From Bacillota bacterium (GTDB taxonomy: Bacteria > Bacillota > Clostridia > Clostridiales > Clostridiaceae), in contig JAEXZL010000169.1 of NCBI GenBank assembly GCA_023451395.1, positions 1 through 44,510 of the forward strand: a stretch of 44,510 bases of DNA. The letters run 5' to 3'. Of this stretch, positions 1 to 9,800 are shown one piece after another. Below the pieces are notes generated by a model. The model was not told the origin of the DNA, did not search any database, and worked only from the letters and a program-made list of their open reading frames with translations. A program made the position numbers and the translations under genes. Position 1 is the first letter of the stretch; every line of letters begins with the position of its first letter.

Positions 1-1016
1 GGATAACCCTTAGAAGCTCCCACTACACCACAGGAGCAGCCTTTCTTCCACTTAATTTCAAAACCCTTAAGCTCTTTATTGAGAGCAGTTTCAATAAGGT
101 TTACTAAATCTGTTTCCATAAGGGGCAATACAGCTTGTGTTTCCGGGTCTCCCATTCTAACATTATATTCTAGAAGGTATACCCCCCTTTTTGTTATCAT
201 AAGACCAAAGAAGATTATTCCTACATAATCTAAGCTTTCCTCTTGAATTCCTCTAAGAGTAGGTATCATAATATCCTCTTTAAAGGCCTTCATAACTTCT
301 TCCGTAACATATGGATTTGGAGCAACCGCTCCCATACCTCCAGTATTTGGTCCATGACCTCCATCATATATCTGCTTATGATCCTTAGCAGATATAAAGG
401 GAATTATCGTATTGCCATCAGTTATAGAAAGAATAGAAGCCTCCACTCCCTCTAAAAACTCCTCTATTACTATTTCTGCTCCAGCGCCTTTAAATATATC
501 AAGGACCATGATTTCTTCTATGGCTCTTAAAGCCTCAGAAAGGTTCTCACATATATAAACACCCTTTCCCGCAGCCAAGCCATCGGCTTTTATAACTATT
601 GGATAGCTACAGCTATGAAGATATTCTTTGGCTTTTTCAGCTTCCTTAAAGGTCTCATACTCTGCAGTCTTAACTCCATACTTTTTCATAAAGGCCTTTG
701 AATAAACCTTGCTGCCTTCAAGTCTTGCACCTGCCTTTGAAGGTCCAAAGCATTTTAGCCCTCTCTTCTTAAACTCATCCCCTATTCCTTTAGTTAAAGG
801 CTCCTCTGGGCCAACTATAGTAAGTTCAATCCCTTCCTTTATAGCAAAATCAGCTAAGAGTTCAATGTCTGTGATATTTATGTTTTGGCATTTTTTCTCA
901 AGGGCAGTACCCCCATTCCCTGGAGCACAGTAAATTTTTTCTACCCTAGGGCTTTTTGCTGCTTTCCAGGCTAAGGCATGTTCTCTTCCTCCAGAACCAA
1001 CTATCAATATCTTCAT
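1..1016 (-). CDS. purD: Phosphoribosylamine-glycine ligase (GAR synthetase), 3' end outside window
   Basis: Step 2 of de novo purine synthesis: ATP-dependent joining of phosphoribosylamine and glycine to GAR. The minus strand from ATG at 1016 reads MKILIVGSGGREHALAWKAA, the PurD N-terminal Rossmann-like signature. It continues open through APGNGGTA and a VGPEEPLTKGI segment typical of the N domain that precedes the ATP-grasp fold. I translated about 80 codons without a break. About 338 codons are visible against a usual length of about 420, so the C-terminus and stop lie left of position 1. It is the last visible gene of the pur operon, 35 bases after purH. Identification is secure; only completeness is unknown. 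Confidence 0.95.
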   Translation of the reverse strand, partial: MKILIVGSGGREHALAWKAAKSPRVEKIYCAPGNGGTALEKKCQNINITDIELLADFAIKEGIELTIVGPEEPLTKGIGDEFKKRGLKCFGPSKAGARLEGSKVYSKAFMKKYGVKTAEYETFKEAEKAKEYLHSCSYPIVIKADGLAAGKGVYICENLSEALRAIEEIMVLDIFKGAGAEIVIEEFLEGVEASILSITDGNTIIPFISAKDHKQIYDGGHGPNTGGMGAVAPNPYVTEEVMKAFKEDIMIPTLRGIQEESLDYVGIIFFGLMITKRGVYLLEYNVRMGDPETQAVLPLMETDLVNLIETALNKELKGFEIKWKKGCSCGVVGASKGY

Positions 1017-1051
1017 TTTATACCAACCCCAAATTTTAAAGAATTAATTTA

Positions 1052-2554
1052 TTAATGTTTGAAATGTCTTATACCAGTAAAGACCATAGCAATACCTAAT
1101 TCATTGCATTTCTTAATAGAATCCTCATCCCTTACAGAACCACCAGGCTGGATGATTGCCTTAATTCCACCCTCAGCAGCAGTAGTAACCACATCATCAA
1201 AGGGGAAGAAGGCATCAGATGCTAAAACAGTTGCTCCCTTTCCTCTTTCTAGTGCTTCCTCTGTAGGCCATATTCTATTAACCTGTCCCCCTCCTATACC
1301 CACAGCAGTCTTATCCTTAATTACTACAATAGCATTGGATTTTACATACTTAACTATCTTCATACCAAAGAGCATATCGGAAAGCTCTTCCTCTGTAGGC
1401 TGCTTTTCTGTAACCACCTTCATTTCCTCTATAAGCTTGTTGTCCTCTTCCTGCACTAGAATTCCTCCATCTACAGAAACTAGATAATCCTTAGCCCTTG
1501 GTGTATGCTTTTCTTTTATTATCCTTAAATTTTTCTTGGTTTTTAAAACCTCCAGAGCATCCTCGTCAAAATCCGGTGCAGCTACAATCTCTAAGAATAT
1601 CTTTACCATTTCCTCAGCAGTGGCCTTATCTACCTTTCTATTAACTGCTACAATACCACCAAAAATTGAAACAGGATCACAGCTATAAGCTTTTAAATAA
1701 CTGTCATATACATCCTTTCCAATGGCAGCACCACAGGGGGTATTATGCTTTAAGGCACAGCAGGCAGGCTCTTCAAATTCGCAGGCTACCTTCCAAGCTA
1801 TATCCAAGTCCTTGATATTATTATAGGATAGAGGTTTACCATTTAATATCTCAAAGGTATTCATTGCACCATCTAAAGTATTGGAAGAATAATAAGCTGC
1901 TCTCTGATGAGGGTTTTCTCCATATCTTAAGTCCATGGACTTTTTATAGCTAAGAGATAAATACTCAGGATAATCCTCATCCCCTTCTAAAAGGAAGCTT
2001 GCCACTGCAGCATCATAAGCTCCCATAAGATTAAATACCTTTCCCGCTAGTTTCTTTTTTCTTTCATAGCTTAGAGTACCATCTCTTTGAAGCTCCTCCA
2101 TTATCATAGGATAATCCTTCTTATCGGTAATTACAGCCACATCCTGAAAATTCTTTGCAGCAGCCCTAATCATTGTAGGTCCACCAATATCGATAAACTC
2201 CACCTTTTCCTGAAAGCTTAAATTCTCTTTAACCTTATCAAAGAAGGGGTAAAGGTTAACCACCACCATATCGATGGTTCCTATATTATGTTTCTTTAAT
2301 GTTTCCATGTGCTCCTCATTATCCCTAATTGCAAGTATTCCTCCATGAATCATGGGATGAAGAGTCTTTACCCTTCCATCTAGCATCTCGGGAAATTTGG
2401 TTATTTCGCTTATTTCTATAACCTCTAACCCCTGTTCCTTTAAATATTTATAGCTACCTCCTGTAGATATGAGTTCATAACCCTTCTCTATTAAAAAACT
2501 TGCAAAGTCATATATTCCTTCTTTATCAAATACACTAATAAGTGCTCGTTTCAT
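1052..2554 (-). CDS. purH: Bifunctional AICAR transformylase / IMP cyclohydrolase
   Basis: Catalyses the last two steps to IMP: formylation of AICAR using 10-formyl-THF, then ring closure. It is 500 aa, normal for a slightly short clostridial PurH. The N-terminal IMP cyclohydrolase domain starts MKRALISVFDKEGIYDFA and has the STGGSYKYL and RVKTLHPMIHGGIL motifs. The C-terminal transformylase domain contains the catalytic KHNTPCGAAIG motif, DPVSIFGGIVAVNR, and a C-terminal HxxxFTGIRHFKH-like tail. RBS GAGGTG lies 9 bases before ATG. The gene overlaps the end of purN by 20 bases, suggesting translational coupling in the operon. Confidence 0.98.
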   Translation of the reverse strand: MKRALISVFDKEGIYDFASFLIEKGYELISTGGSYKYLKEQGLEVIEISEITKFPEMLDGRVKTLHPMIHGGILAIRDNEEHMETLKKHNIGTIDMVVVNLYPFFDKVKENLSFQEKVEFIDIGGPTMIRAAAKNFQDVAVITDKKDYPMIMEELQRDGTLSYERKKKLAGKVFNLMGAYDAAVASFLLEGDEDYPEYLSLSYKKSMDLRYGENPHQRAAYYSSNTLDGAMNTFEILNGKPLSYNNIKDLDIAWKVACEFEEPACCALKHNTPCGAAIGKDVYDSYLKAYSCDPVSIFGGIVAVNRKVDKATAEEMVKIFLEIVAAPDFDEDALEVLKTKKNLRIIKEKHTPRAKDYLVSVDGGILVQEEDNKLIEEMKVVTEKQPTEEELSDMLFGMKIVKYVKSNAIVVIKDKTAVGIGGGQVNRIWPTEEALERGKGATVLASDAFFPFDDVVTTAAEGGIKAIIQPGGSVRDEDSIKKCNELGIAMVFTGIRHFKH

Positions 2555-3176
2555 TACTCTTCACCTCTTCTAATATCTTAATTCCCCAGGGTGTAAGACA
2601 TAGCCTATTTTCTTCAATAAGCCTTATAACCTTAACTAAAAGCTTATGTTCTTCTATGAGAACTCTTTTTTGAAGCTCCTCTGGAGAACTTATCCCATCA
2701 GTTTTAACCTTGCTCTGGCAGATAATATCTCCACCATCAACTATTTCATTAACAAAATGCACTGTACAGCCTGTAAGCTTCTCATTATTCTTAAGCACTG
2801 CTTCATGAACCTTAAGTCCATACATACCCTTTCCACAGTATTTAGGTATCAATGAGGGATGGATGTTTATAATTTTGTTCTTATAAACCTTTAGGATATC
2901 TCCTTTTAAAATAGATAAAAAGCCAGCCAGTACAAGCAAATCAAGTTTATCTCCTATAAGCTCTAATGCCTTGTCTCCAAAGCTTCCCTTAAGGTTCTTT
3001 TTATCTATAATAAAGGTTCTTATCCCTTTTTCTTCTGCTCTCTTTAATGCCTTTGCTTTAGGATTATCACTGATAACCACTTCAACGGTACAGCCTAGAA
3101 TTTTAGAATCAATTGCATCTAAAATACTCTGAAAATTACTTCCGCTGCCAGAGACAAAAACTCCTAGCTTAAGCAT
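2535..3176 (-). CDS. purN: Phosphoribosylglycinamide formyltransferase (GAR transformylase, folate-dependent)
   Basis: Third step of purine synthesis: transfers formyl from 10-formyl-THF to GAR. The 213 aa protein has the N-terminal FVSGSGSNFQSILDAI phosphate-binding loop, the catalytic NIHPSLIPKYCGKGMYG segment (Asn and His of the active site) and EIVDGGDIICQ carrying the catalytic Asp. Start ATG is supported by GGAGGTGAAGGGGT just upstream. It overlaps purM by 13 bases and purH by 20 bases, so all three are probably co-translated. No purT is seen, so the folate route is the one encoded here. Confidence 0.97.
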   Translation of the reverse strand: MLKLGVFVSGSGSNFQSILDAIDSKILGCTVEVVISDNPKAKALKRAEEKGIRTFIIDKKNLKGSFGDKALELIGDKLDLLVLAGFLSILKGDILKVYKNKIINIHPSLIPKYCGKGMYGLKVHEAVLKNNEKLTGCTVHFVNEIVDGGDIICQSKVKTDGISSPEELQKRVLIEEHKLLVKVIRLIEENRLCLTPWGIKILEEVKSNETSTY

Positions 3177-4162
3177 ACCCCTTCACCTCCGGCCTTGACA
3201 CTGCCAATTACATAGGCCCTTTCTCCTAAGGAAAGAAGTTCCTTTATCACCTCTTCTTTAATAGAGGGATCCACTGCAAAAACAAAGCCTATGCCCATAT
3301 TAAAGGTATTATAGAGGTCCTTTTCTCCAAGGCCTGTAGCCTTTATAAGCTCATATATCTCTGGAATAGGATAACTCTTTGTATTAATCTCTGCGTATAG
3401 CCCCTTAGGAAGCATTCTTGGGATATTTTCAATAAAGCCTCCTCCAGTAATATGTGCCATTCCCTTAATTGGATACTTTTCTATAAGAGGAAGTACTGCC
3501 TTTGCATAAATCCTGGTGGGTGTTAATAGCAGCTCTCCTACACTTTTTCCTTGGAAATCCATAGTTAAATCTGGGAACAGCTTTCTTAATAAAGAATAAC
3601 CATTAGAATGAAAGCCTGAGGAGGTAATTCCTATTAAAGCATCTCCTTCTTTTATAGTACTTCCATTTATTATTTTATCCTTATCAACAATCCCCACAGC
3701 AAAACCTGCAATGTCATATTCTCCTTCTTTATAAAAGCCAGGCATCTCTGCTGTCTCTCCTCCTACAAGGGAAGCACCGCATTGAAGGCAGCCCTCTGAA
3801 ACACCTTTAACTATATCTGCTGCTACCTCTGCTTCTAATTTTCCACAGGCTATATAGTCTAAGAAAAAAAGTGGCTTAGCACCGTGGCATAGTATATCGT
3901 TAATGCACATGGCTACACAATCAATTCCTACAGTGTCATATTTTTTCATTCTAAAGGCAACATCGAGCTTTGTACCTACTCCATCGGTGCCTGTTACTAA
4001 AACAGGCTTCTTATACCCTTCCGGAAGTTCTATCATAGCAGCAAAACTTCCAAGTCCATTGATAACCAGCTCTCCGGCAGTTTTTTTTGCATATTCCTTT
4101 ATTAAATCCACAGCTTTATAGCCCTCTTCTATATTAACTCCTGCATCCCTATAGGTTATCAT
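3164..4162 (-). CDS. purM: Phosphoribosylformylglycinamidine cyclo-ligase (AIR synthetase)
   Basis: Fifth step of the pathway: ATP-dependent ring closure of FGAM to AIR. The 332 aa protein begins MITYRDAGVNIEEGYKAV, the diagnostic PurM N-terminus. It contains VTGTDGVGTKLDVA, the GAKPLFFLDYIACG motif, LVGGETAEMPGFY and the C-terminal HITGGGFIENIPRMLP. Length matches the family (about 340). It lies 7 bases after purF and overlaps purN by 13 bases. Cytosolic; PurM and PurL are members of the same ATPase superfamily. Confidence 0.98.
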   Translation of the reverse strand: MITYRDAGVNIEEGYKAVDLIKEYAKKTAGELVINGLGSFAAMIELPEGYKKPVLVTGTDGVGTKLDVAFRMKKYDTVGIDCVAMCINDILCHGAKPLFFLDYIACGKLEAEVAADIVKGVSEGCLQCGASLVGGETAEMPGFYKEGEYDIAGFAVGIVDKDKIINGSTIKEGDALIGITSSGFHSNGYSLLRKLFPDLTMDFQGKSVGELLLTPTRIYAKAVLPLIEKYPIKGMAHITGGGFIENIPRMLPKGLYAEINTKSYPIPEIYELIKATGLGEKDLYNTFNMGIGFVFAVDPSIKEEVIKELLSLGERAYVIGSVKAGGEGVCLS

Positions 4163-4169
4163 TTCTTCA

Positions 4170-5576
4170 CTACCTTTCCAAATAATCCTTTGAGGTTTCT
4201 ATGGGTGTAGCCATAGGATATACTCCGCTTAAGCAGCCTATACAGAAGTTATCTCCCTTACCAAAGGCTTCTAGCATTCCTTTAATGCTTATATACCCTA
4301 AGGAGTCTGCTCCTAGCTTATCTTTTATTTCCTTTTCCTTTAAATTTGCTGCAATAAGATCACTTCTGTAGGGAGTATCAATTCCAAAATAGCATGGATA
4401 TTTTACTGGTGGTGAAGCAACCCTAAAATGGACTTCAGTAGCACCAGCTTTTTTAAGAAGCTGAACGAGCTTTCCGCTAGTGGTTCCCCTTACTATAGAA
4501 TCATCAATTAAGACTACCCTTTTCCCTTTAATCACATTTTTTAAAGGATTTAATTTTATAGCTACTGCCCTTTCTCTCATTTCCTGAGTAGGAGCTATAA
4601 AGGTTCTCCCTACATAACGATTTTTGATAAAGCCTTCAACATATGGAATGCCAGAAGCCTTAGCATAGCCTACAGCTGCTGCTAGGCCTGAATCAGGCAC
4701 ACCAACAACCACATCTGCTTCTACAGGAGCCTCCTGAAATAGCCTCTCTCCTACCTTCACCCTGGATTCATAAACATTCATACCATCTATGGTGCTATCT
4801 GGTCTTGCAAAGTAAATGTACTCAAAGGAGCAGGTGGTGCAAACAGTTTTCTCTACAAGATTTAAGCTCCTTAATCCATCCTTATCTATTACCACTATTT
4901 CTCCAGGTCTTACATCCCTTACAAATTCACCACCTATAGAATCTATAGCACAGCTTTCAGAGGAGAGTATATAGTTATCCTTAAGCTTGCCTATGCAAAG
5001 AGGTCTTATTCCATAAGTGTCCCTAACTCCAATAAGCTTATCCTCTGTTAATATAACTAAAGCAAAGGACCCTTTAACAGCCTGAATTGCGCTAAACACC
5101 GCTTGCTCTATACCCTTTTTAGCATTTCTAGCAATAAGGCTTAAAACCACCTCTGAATCATTGGAGGTTTGAAATATATGTCCTCCATCCTCTAAAAGCT
5201 CCCTTAAAACATCCGCATTAATGAGATTTCCATTATGGGCTATTGCCATGTTTCCTAGCTTTGATCTGGTTACAATAGGTTGAGCATTAACCACACTGCT
5301 GGATCCTGCGGTGGAGTACCTTACATGACCTATAGCAGCATTACCCTTTAGAGGAGCAACATTTTCTTTAGTAAAGACATCAGACACCAATCCCATAGCC
5401 TTATGATAATTAATTTCCTTCCCATCTGTCACAGCTATTCCAGCGCTTTCCTGTCCTCTATGCTGAAGGGCAAAAAGACCATAATAAGTTATAGATGTTA
5501 CCTCTATAGGTTCTCCCGAAAATATTCCAAAAACCCCACACTCATCCTTTAATTTATCTGAAATAAGTTCAATCAT
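4170..5576 (-). CDS. purF: Amidophosphoribosyltransferase (glutamine PRPP amidotransferase)
   Basis: Committed step of the pathway: PRPP plus glutamine to phosphoribosylamine. It is 468 aa. The N-terminal Ntn-hydrolase domain starts after a short propeptide, with nucleophile Cys13 in DECGVFGIF, and includes the glutamine-binding RHRGQESAGI-like segment (FALQHRGQESAG). The C-terminal phosphoribosyltransferase domain has the PRPP loop VVLIDDSIVRGTTS. Cysteines at VKYPCYFG and the CIGC near the C-terminus match the [4Fe-4S] ligands of the Bacillus-type enzyme, whose cluster makes it oxygen-sensitive (family knowledge). It sits between purC (29 bases upstream) and purM. Confidence 0.98.
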   Translation of the reverse strand: MIELISDKLKDECGVFGIFSGEPIEVTSITYYGLFALQHRGQESAGIAVTDGKEINYHKAMGLVSDVFTKENVAPLKGNAAIGHVRYSTAGSSSVVNAQPIVTRSKLGNMAIAHNGNLINADVLRELLEDGGHIFQTSNDSEVVLSLIARNAKKGIEQAVFSAIQAVKGSFALVILTEDKLIGVRDTYGIRPLCIGKLKDNYILSSESCAIDSIGGEFVRDVRPGEIVVIDKDGLRSLNLVEKTVCTTCSFEYIYFARPDSTIDGMNVYESRVKVGERLFQEAPVEADVVVGVPDSGLAAAVGYAKASGIPYVEGFIKNRYVGRTFIAPTQEMRERAVAIKLNPLKNVIKGKRVVLIDDSIVRGTTSGKLVQLLKKAGATEVHFRVASPPVKYPCYFGIDTPYRSDLIAANLKEKEIKDKLGADSLGYISIKGMLEAFGKGDNFCIGCLSGVYPMATPIETSKDYLER

Positions 5577-5605
5577 CTATTATACCTCTCTAAATTTGTC
5601 TTCAT

Positions 5606-6307
5606 CTATCTTATGCGGTTTAGTATTTCCACATAAGCATCTTTTACATTTCCAAGATCCCTTCTAAACCTATCCTTATCCAGCTTTTCATTAGTGGCCG
5701 CATCCCAGAGTCTGCAGGTATCTGGAGATATTTCATCTGCCAAAAGTATTTCATCATTATAACGGCCAAATTCAATTTTAAAATCAATTAGCTTTATATT
5801 TTGCTTTAAGAAAAAATCCTTAAGGAAGTCATTTACCTTTGCTGTAACCTCATAAATCTTATTAAGCTCCTCATAGGTTGTAAGCCCTATAGCTACAGCA
5901 TGATGGTCATTAATCAATGGATCCCCTAGTTCATCATTTTTATAGCAGATTTCAAAAATAGTAGTTTTTAAAGGTGTTCCTTCTTCAATACCTAGTCTTT
6001 TTGCCATGCTTCCTGCCGCAACATTTCTTACAATTACCTCTACTGGTACTATTTCCACCCTTTTGCATAGCTGCTCTCTTTCATTTAACTTTTTAATATA
6101 ATGGGTTTTAATTCCCTTTTCTTCTAGGAGTTCAAAAAGCTTTGCGGTAATGCTGTTATTAAGTACACCCTTTTCCTCAATCTGTCCCTTCTTTTCGCCA
6201 TTAAAAGCTGTAGCATCATCCTTATAATAAACTATAACCTCATCCTTCTTATCTGTAGCATAGATCTTCTTTGCCTTTCCTTCATAAAGCATTTCCTTCT
6301 TTTCCAT
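5606..6307 (-). CDS. purC: SAICAR synthetase
   Basis: Seventh step: ATP-dependent ligation of CAIR with aspartate to SAICAR. The 233 aa protein has the N-terminal LYEGKAKKIYAT motif, ATAFNGEKKGQIEEKG, the VEVIVRNVAAGS motif and LADEISPDTCRLWD near the C-terminus, all diagnostic for PurC. The start codon overlaps the last base of purE (1-base overlap), and the Shine-Dalgarno GAAGGAG lies within the end of purE, so the two are translationally coupled. Length is standard. Confidence 0.98.
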   Translation of the reverse strand: MEKKEMLYEGKAKKIYATDKKDEVIVYYKDDATAFNGEKKGQIEEKGVLNNSITAKLFELLEEKGIKTHYIKKLNEREQLCKRVEIVPVEVIVRNVAAGSMAKRLGIEEGTPLKTTIFEICYKNDELGDPLINDHHAVAIGLTTYEELNKIYEVTAKVNDFLKDFFLKQNIKLIDFKIEFGRYNDEILLADEISPDTCRLWDAATNEKLDKDRFRRDLGNVKDAYVEILNRIR

Positions 6308-6786
6308 TAAAGCTCCACTCCTTCACCATTTTCTTCTATAAATTTCTTTTTCATATCCCCTCTAAAAGTTATTAATCTTTCCTTTAGTTCAGGATATTTT
6401 ATTGCTAGAATTTCTCCTGCAAGAATACCGGCATTATAACTATTGTTTAACCCCACTGTAGCTACTGGTATTGACTTAGGCATCTGTACTATTGAAAGAA
6501 GAGCATCCAAGCCATTTAAATCAGCCTTTATTGGAACTCCTATAACTGGCAGTAGTGATTTAGAAGCTATCACTCCTGGAAGATGGGCTGCGAGACCTGC
6601 TCCTGCAATAATAACCTCATATCCCTCTTCCTCAATGGTTTTAATAACCTCTTCAAGCTTTTCTGGCACCCTGTGAGCTGAGAGTATAAAAGCCTTATAC
6701 TCTATAGAGAGCTCCTTAAGTGCCTTTGCAGCTCCGGCCATTATCTCCTTATCAGATTTACTTCCGAAAAATATTGCCACCTTCAT
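6307..6786 (-). CDS. purE: N5-CAIR mutase / AIR carboxylase catalytic subunit
   Basis: Makes CAIR from AIR by one of two routes. Class I PurE uses N5-CAIR made by PurK; class II uses CO2 directly. The 159 aa product begins MKVAIFFGSKSDKEIM and carries the FILSAHRVPEKL and AGLAAHLPGVIASKSLLPVIGVP motifs; the AAHLPG segment resembles class I. No purK is found in this window, so either it lies elsewhere or the enzyme carboxylates directly. The start is set at ATG 6786 because AAAGGTGG lies 8 bases upstream; an in-frame GTG four codons earlier sits inside that RBS. It is the second gene of the operon, 21 bases after purL. Confidence 0.96.
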   Translation of the reverse strand: MKVAIFFGSKSDKEIMAGAAKALKELSIEYKAFILSAHRVPEKLEEVIKTIEEEGYEVIIAGAGLAAHLPGVIASKSLLPVIGVPIKADLNGLDALLSIVQMPKSIPVATVGLNNSYNAGILAGEILAIKYPELKERLITFRGDMKKKFIEENGEGVEL

Positions 6787-6807
6787 AATACTTACCACCT
6801 TTCGTCC

Positions 6808-9800
6808 TTATTTAAAATACTTTACACCTGATTTAAATATCCTCTGTTCTAAGTTTCCTGATATATTCTTATAAAGTCCCTCACCAGCTCTTTCGCTGTG
6901 AGCCATCTTTCCAAGTATTCTTCCATCAGCGCTTGTAATACCTTCTATGGAACATAGAGAGCCATTAGGATTATAAGGCATATGAAGAGCTGGGTTTCCT
7001 TCTGGGTCTACATACTGAGTAGCTACCTGTCCATTAGCTATAAGCTCCCTTATCACTTCTTTAGGTGCTGTAAATCTACCCTCACCATGGGAAACAGGTA
7101 TTTTATGAATTTCTCCTAGCTCCACCTCATTAAACCATGGAGATAGTTTAGATACTACCTTTGTTTCTACCATAGAGGAAACATGTCTACCTATGCTATT
7201 ATAGGTAAGAGTAGGCATATCTTCTGTTATATCTAAAATTTCACCATAAGGTACAAGTCCTAGCTTAATCAAAGCCTGAAAGCCGTTGCAGATTCCCAAA
7301 ATAAGCCCATCTCTTTTAGTAATAAGTTCCATAACAGCATTTTTTAAAATTGGATTTCTAAAAATTGCTGCAATAAACTTCCCTGAACCCTCGGGCTCAT
7401 CTGCTGCGCTAAAGCCACCGGGAAGCATGAGAATCTGAGCTCTTTTAATCTCCTTCTCCATCATATAAATACATTCTTTAAGGCTTTGAGGGGTTAGATT
7501 TTTTAGAACTAATGTATTTACCTCAGCACCTTGAGACTCAAAGGCTTTCTGGGAATCATATTCACAGTTTGTACCAGGAAAAACTGGTATAAATACCTTT
7601 GGCTTAGCAAGCTTTAAACCTGTATAAACTTTTGCCTTTTCAGGAACAAAGGCAATTTTTGTTTCATTATAGAATTTATCATGGTAATAATTTTCAGAGA
7701 CTTTTGTTGGAAATACTCCCTCTAAAGGTCTTTCCCAAATATCAATAAGCTCCTGAAGGTTTAAAGTTTCTTCTTTAAAGGTAACAATAGGCTTGTTCTT
7801 TATAATTTGTCCAAGGTTTATATAGTTAAGCCCCTGAAGGCCCTCTGCTGCCACAGCTTTACTGTTAAATTGAAGAATTAATGAGCCATAGAAGGGATAG
7901 AAAAGCTCTTCTTGCGAAAGCTCTTGGTTTATTTCTAAGCCCAAGCTATTTCCAAAGCTCATCTTTACTGCTCCTAAAGCAGCGCCTCCTTCTCTTACTG
8001 CATAAGCAGCTACAATCTGCCCTTTGTTCACCAATTCCTTAACTCTTTCTAGATTCTTTCTTAAATTTTCAAAATCTATGGTGTAGGTATTCTTATGGAT
8101 ATCTGTTTTCAAAAGATATAAATTCATATCTCCATCCTTTTTAAGCTCAGGAGAAAGGATATTATCTGTCTTGTCTAAAGCTACTCCAAAGGCTACTAGA
8201 GTAGGAGGAACAGTAAGATTTTCAAAGGTTCCGCTCATGCTATCCTTACCGCCAATAGCTGCCACCCTTAGCTCTCTTTGAGCCTTTAAAGCCCCTAATA
8301 ATGCTCCATAAGGCTTACCCCATTTTTCTTTATCACTTCCAAGCTTTTCAAAGTATTCCTGAAGTGTAAGCTTTAATTTTCTATAATCTCCTCCCATGGC
8401 TGTAAGCTTTGTAACCGCCTCCACTATGGCATATTGTGCTCCATGGTATGGACTCCACTTTGATAATTTTGGATTATAACCATAAGTCATAAGAGAAGCA
8501 TCCCTTGTGGTCCCCTTAAGCACTGGAATCTTAGCTGCCATACCTTCCGGTGGAGTAAGCTCCTTCTCTCCTCCAAAGGGCATAAGTACTGTATTTGCTC
8601 CTATAGTTGAATCAAAGCGTTCTGCAAGGCCCTTTTGACTGCAGCTGTTTAAATCAGAGAGGTAGGCAGAGATATTATCTTTAAAGCTCTTTTCCTTAAG
8701 AGAATCCTTCTGAAGATTAAAATAATTTTCCTTCTCTAAGGGTGCCTTAACATATACACTTGAATAGCTCTTAGCACCATTGGTGTCTAAGAATTCTCTC
8801 TTAATATCTACTATCTTCTCTCCCCTCCACCACATTCTTAAGGATTCTGTGGAGGTAACCACAGCCACCCTTGTAGCCTCAAGATTTTCTTCCTCTGCCA
8901 TTTTTATAAATATCTCCTCATCCTCTTTGGAAACAACTACTGCCATTCTTTCCTGAGACTCGGAAATAGCTAGTTCAGTACCATTTAACCCTTCATATTT
9001 CTTTGGTACTAAATCCAAGTTTATATCCAGACCATCGCATAATTCTCCAATGGCAACAGATACTCCCCCAGCACCAAAGTCATTGCATTTCTTTATCATA
9101 AGAGAAGCTTCCTCTCTTCTGAAAAATCTCTGCAGCTTTCTTTCTATTGGAGCATTACCCTTTTGAACCTCTGCTCCACATTCATTTATTGATTCTAAGG
9201 TATGTTCCTTAGAGGATCCTGTAGCACCTCCACAGCCATCTCTTCCGGTTCTTCCCCCTAGAAGAATTACCACATCCCCTTCTTGAGGCTTTTCTCGCCT
9301 TACCTGCTTAGCAGGAACTGCACCTATAACAGCACCAATTTCCATCCTCTTTGCTTTAAATCCAGGATCATAAACCTCCACCACCTGACCAGTAGCGAGT
9401 CCTATCTGATTTCCATAGGAGCTATACCCCTGTGCAGCTCCAAGGGTTATCTTTCTTTGAGGAAGTTTTCCCTTTAAGGTATCTTCGATTTTTTCTCTGG
9501 GGTCACCACTACCAGTAACCCTCATAGCTTGATAAACATAGGCTCTTCCTGAAAGGGGATCTCTTATAGCTCCGCCAAGACAGGTAGCAGCACCTCCGAA
9601 GGGTTCAATCTCAGTAGGATGATTGTGAGTTTCATTTTTGAAGAGAATAAGATAATCCTCCTCCCCTTCACTGGTTTCAATCCTCGTTTTTATAGTACAG
9701 GCATTTATTTCATCAGATTCATCTAAATCCTTTAAAGCTCCTCTTCTTTTAAGCTCCTTCATTGCAATGGTAGCCATATCCATGAGGGTCATATCCTTTT

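Noticed and set aside
1059..1487. 142-codon open frame on the plus strand opposite purH
   Set aside because: It is antisense to a full, conserved PurH and shows no domain pattern or RBS; the amino acid mix is the shadow of the purH reading frame.
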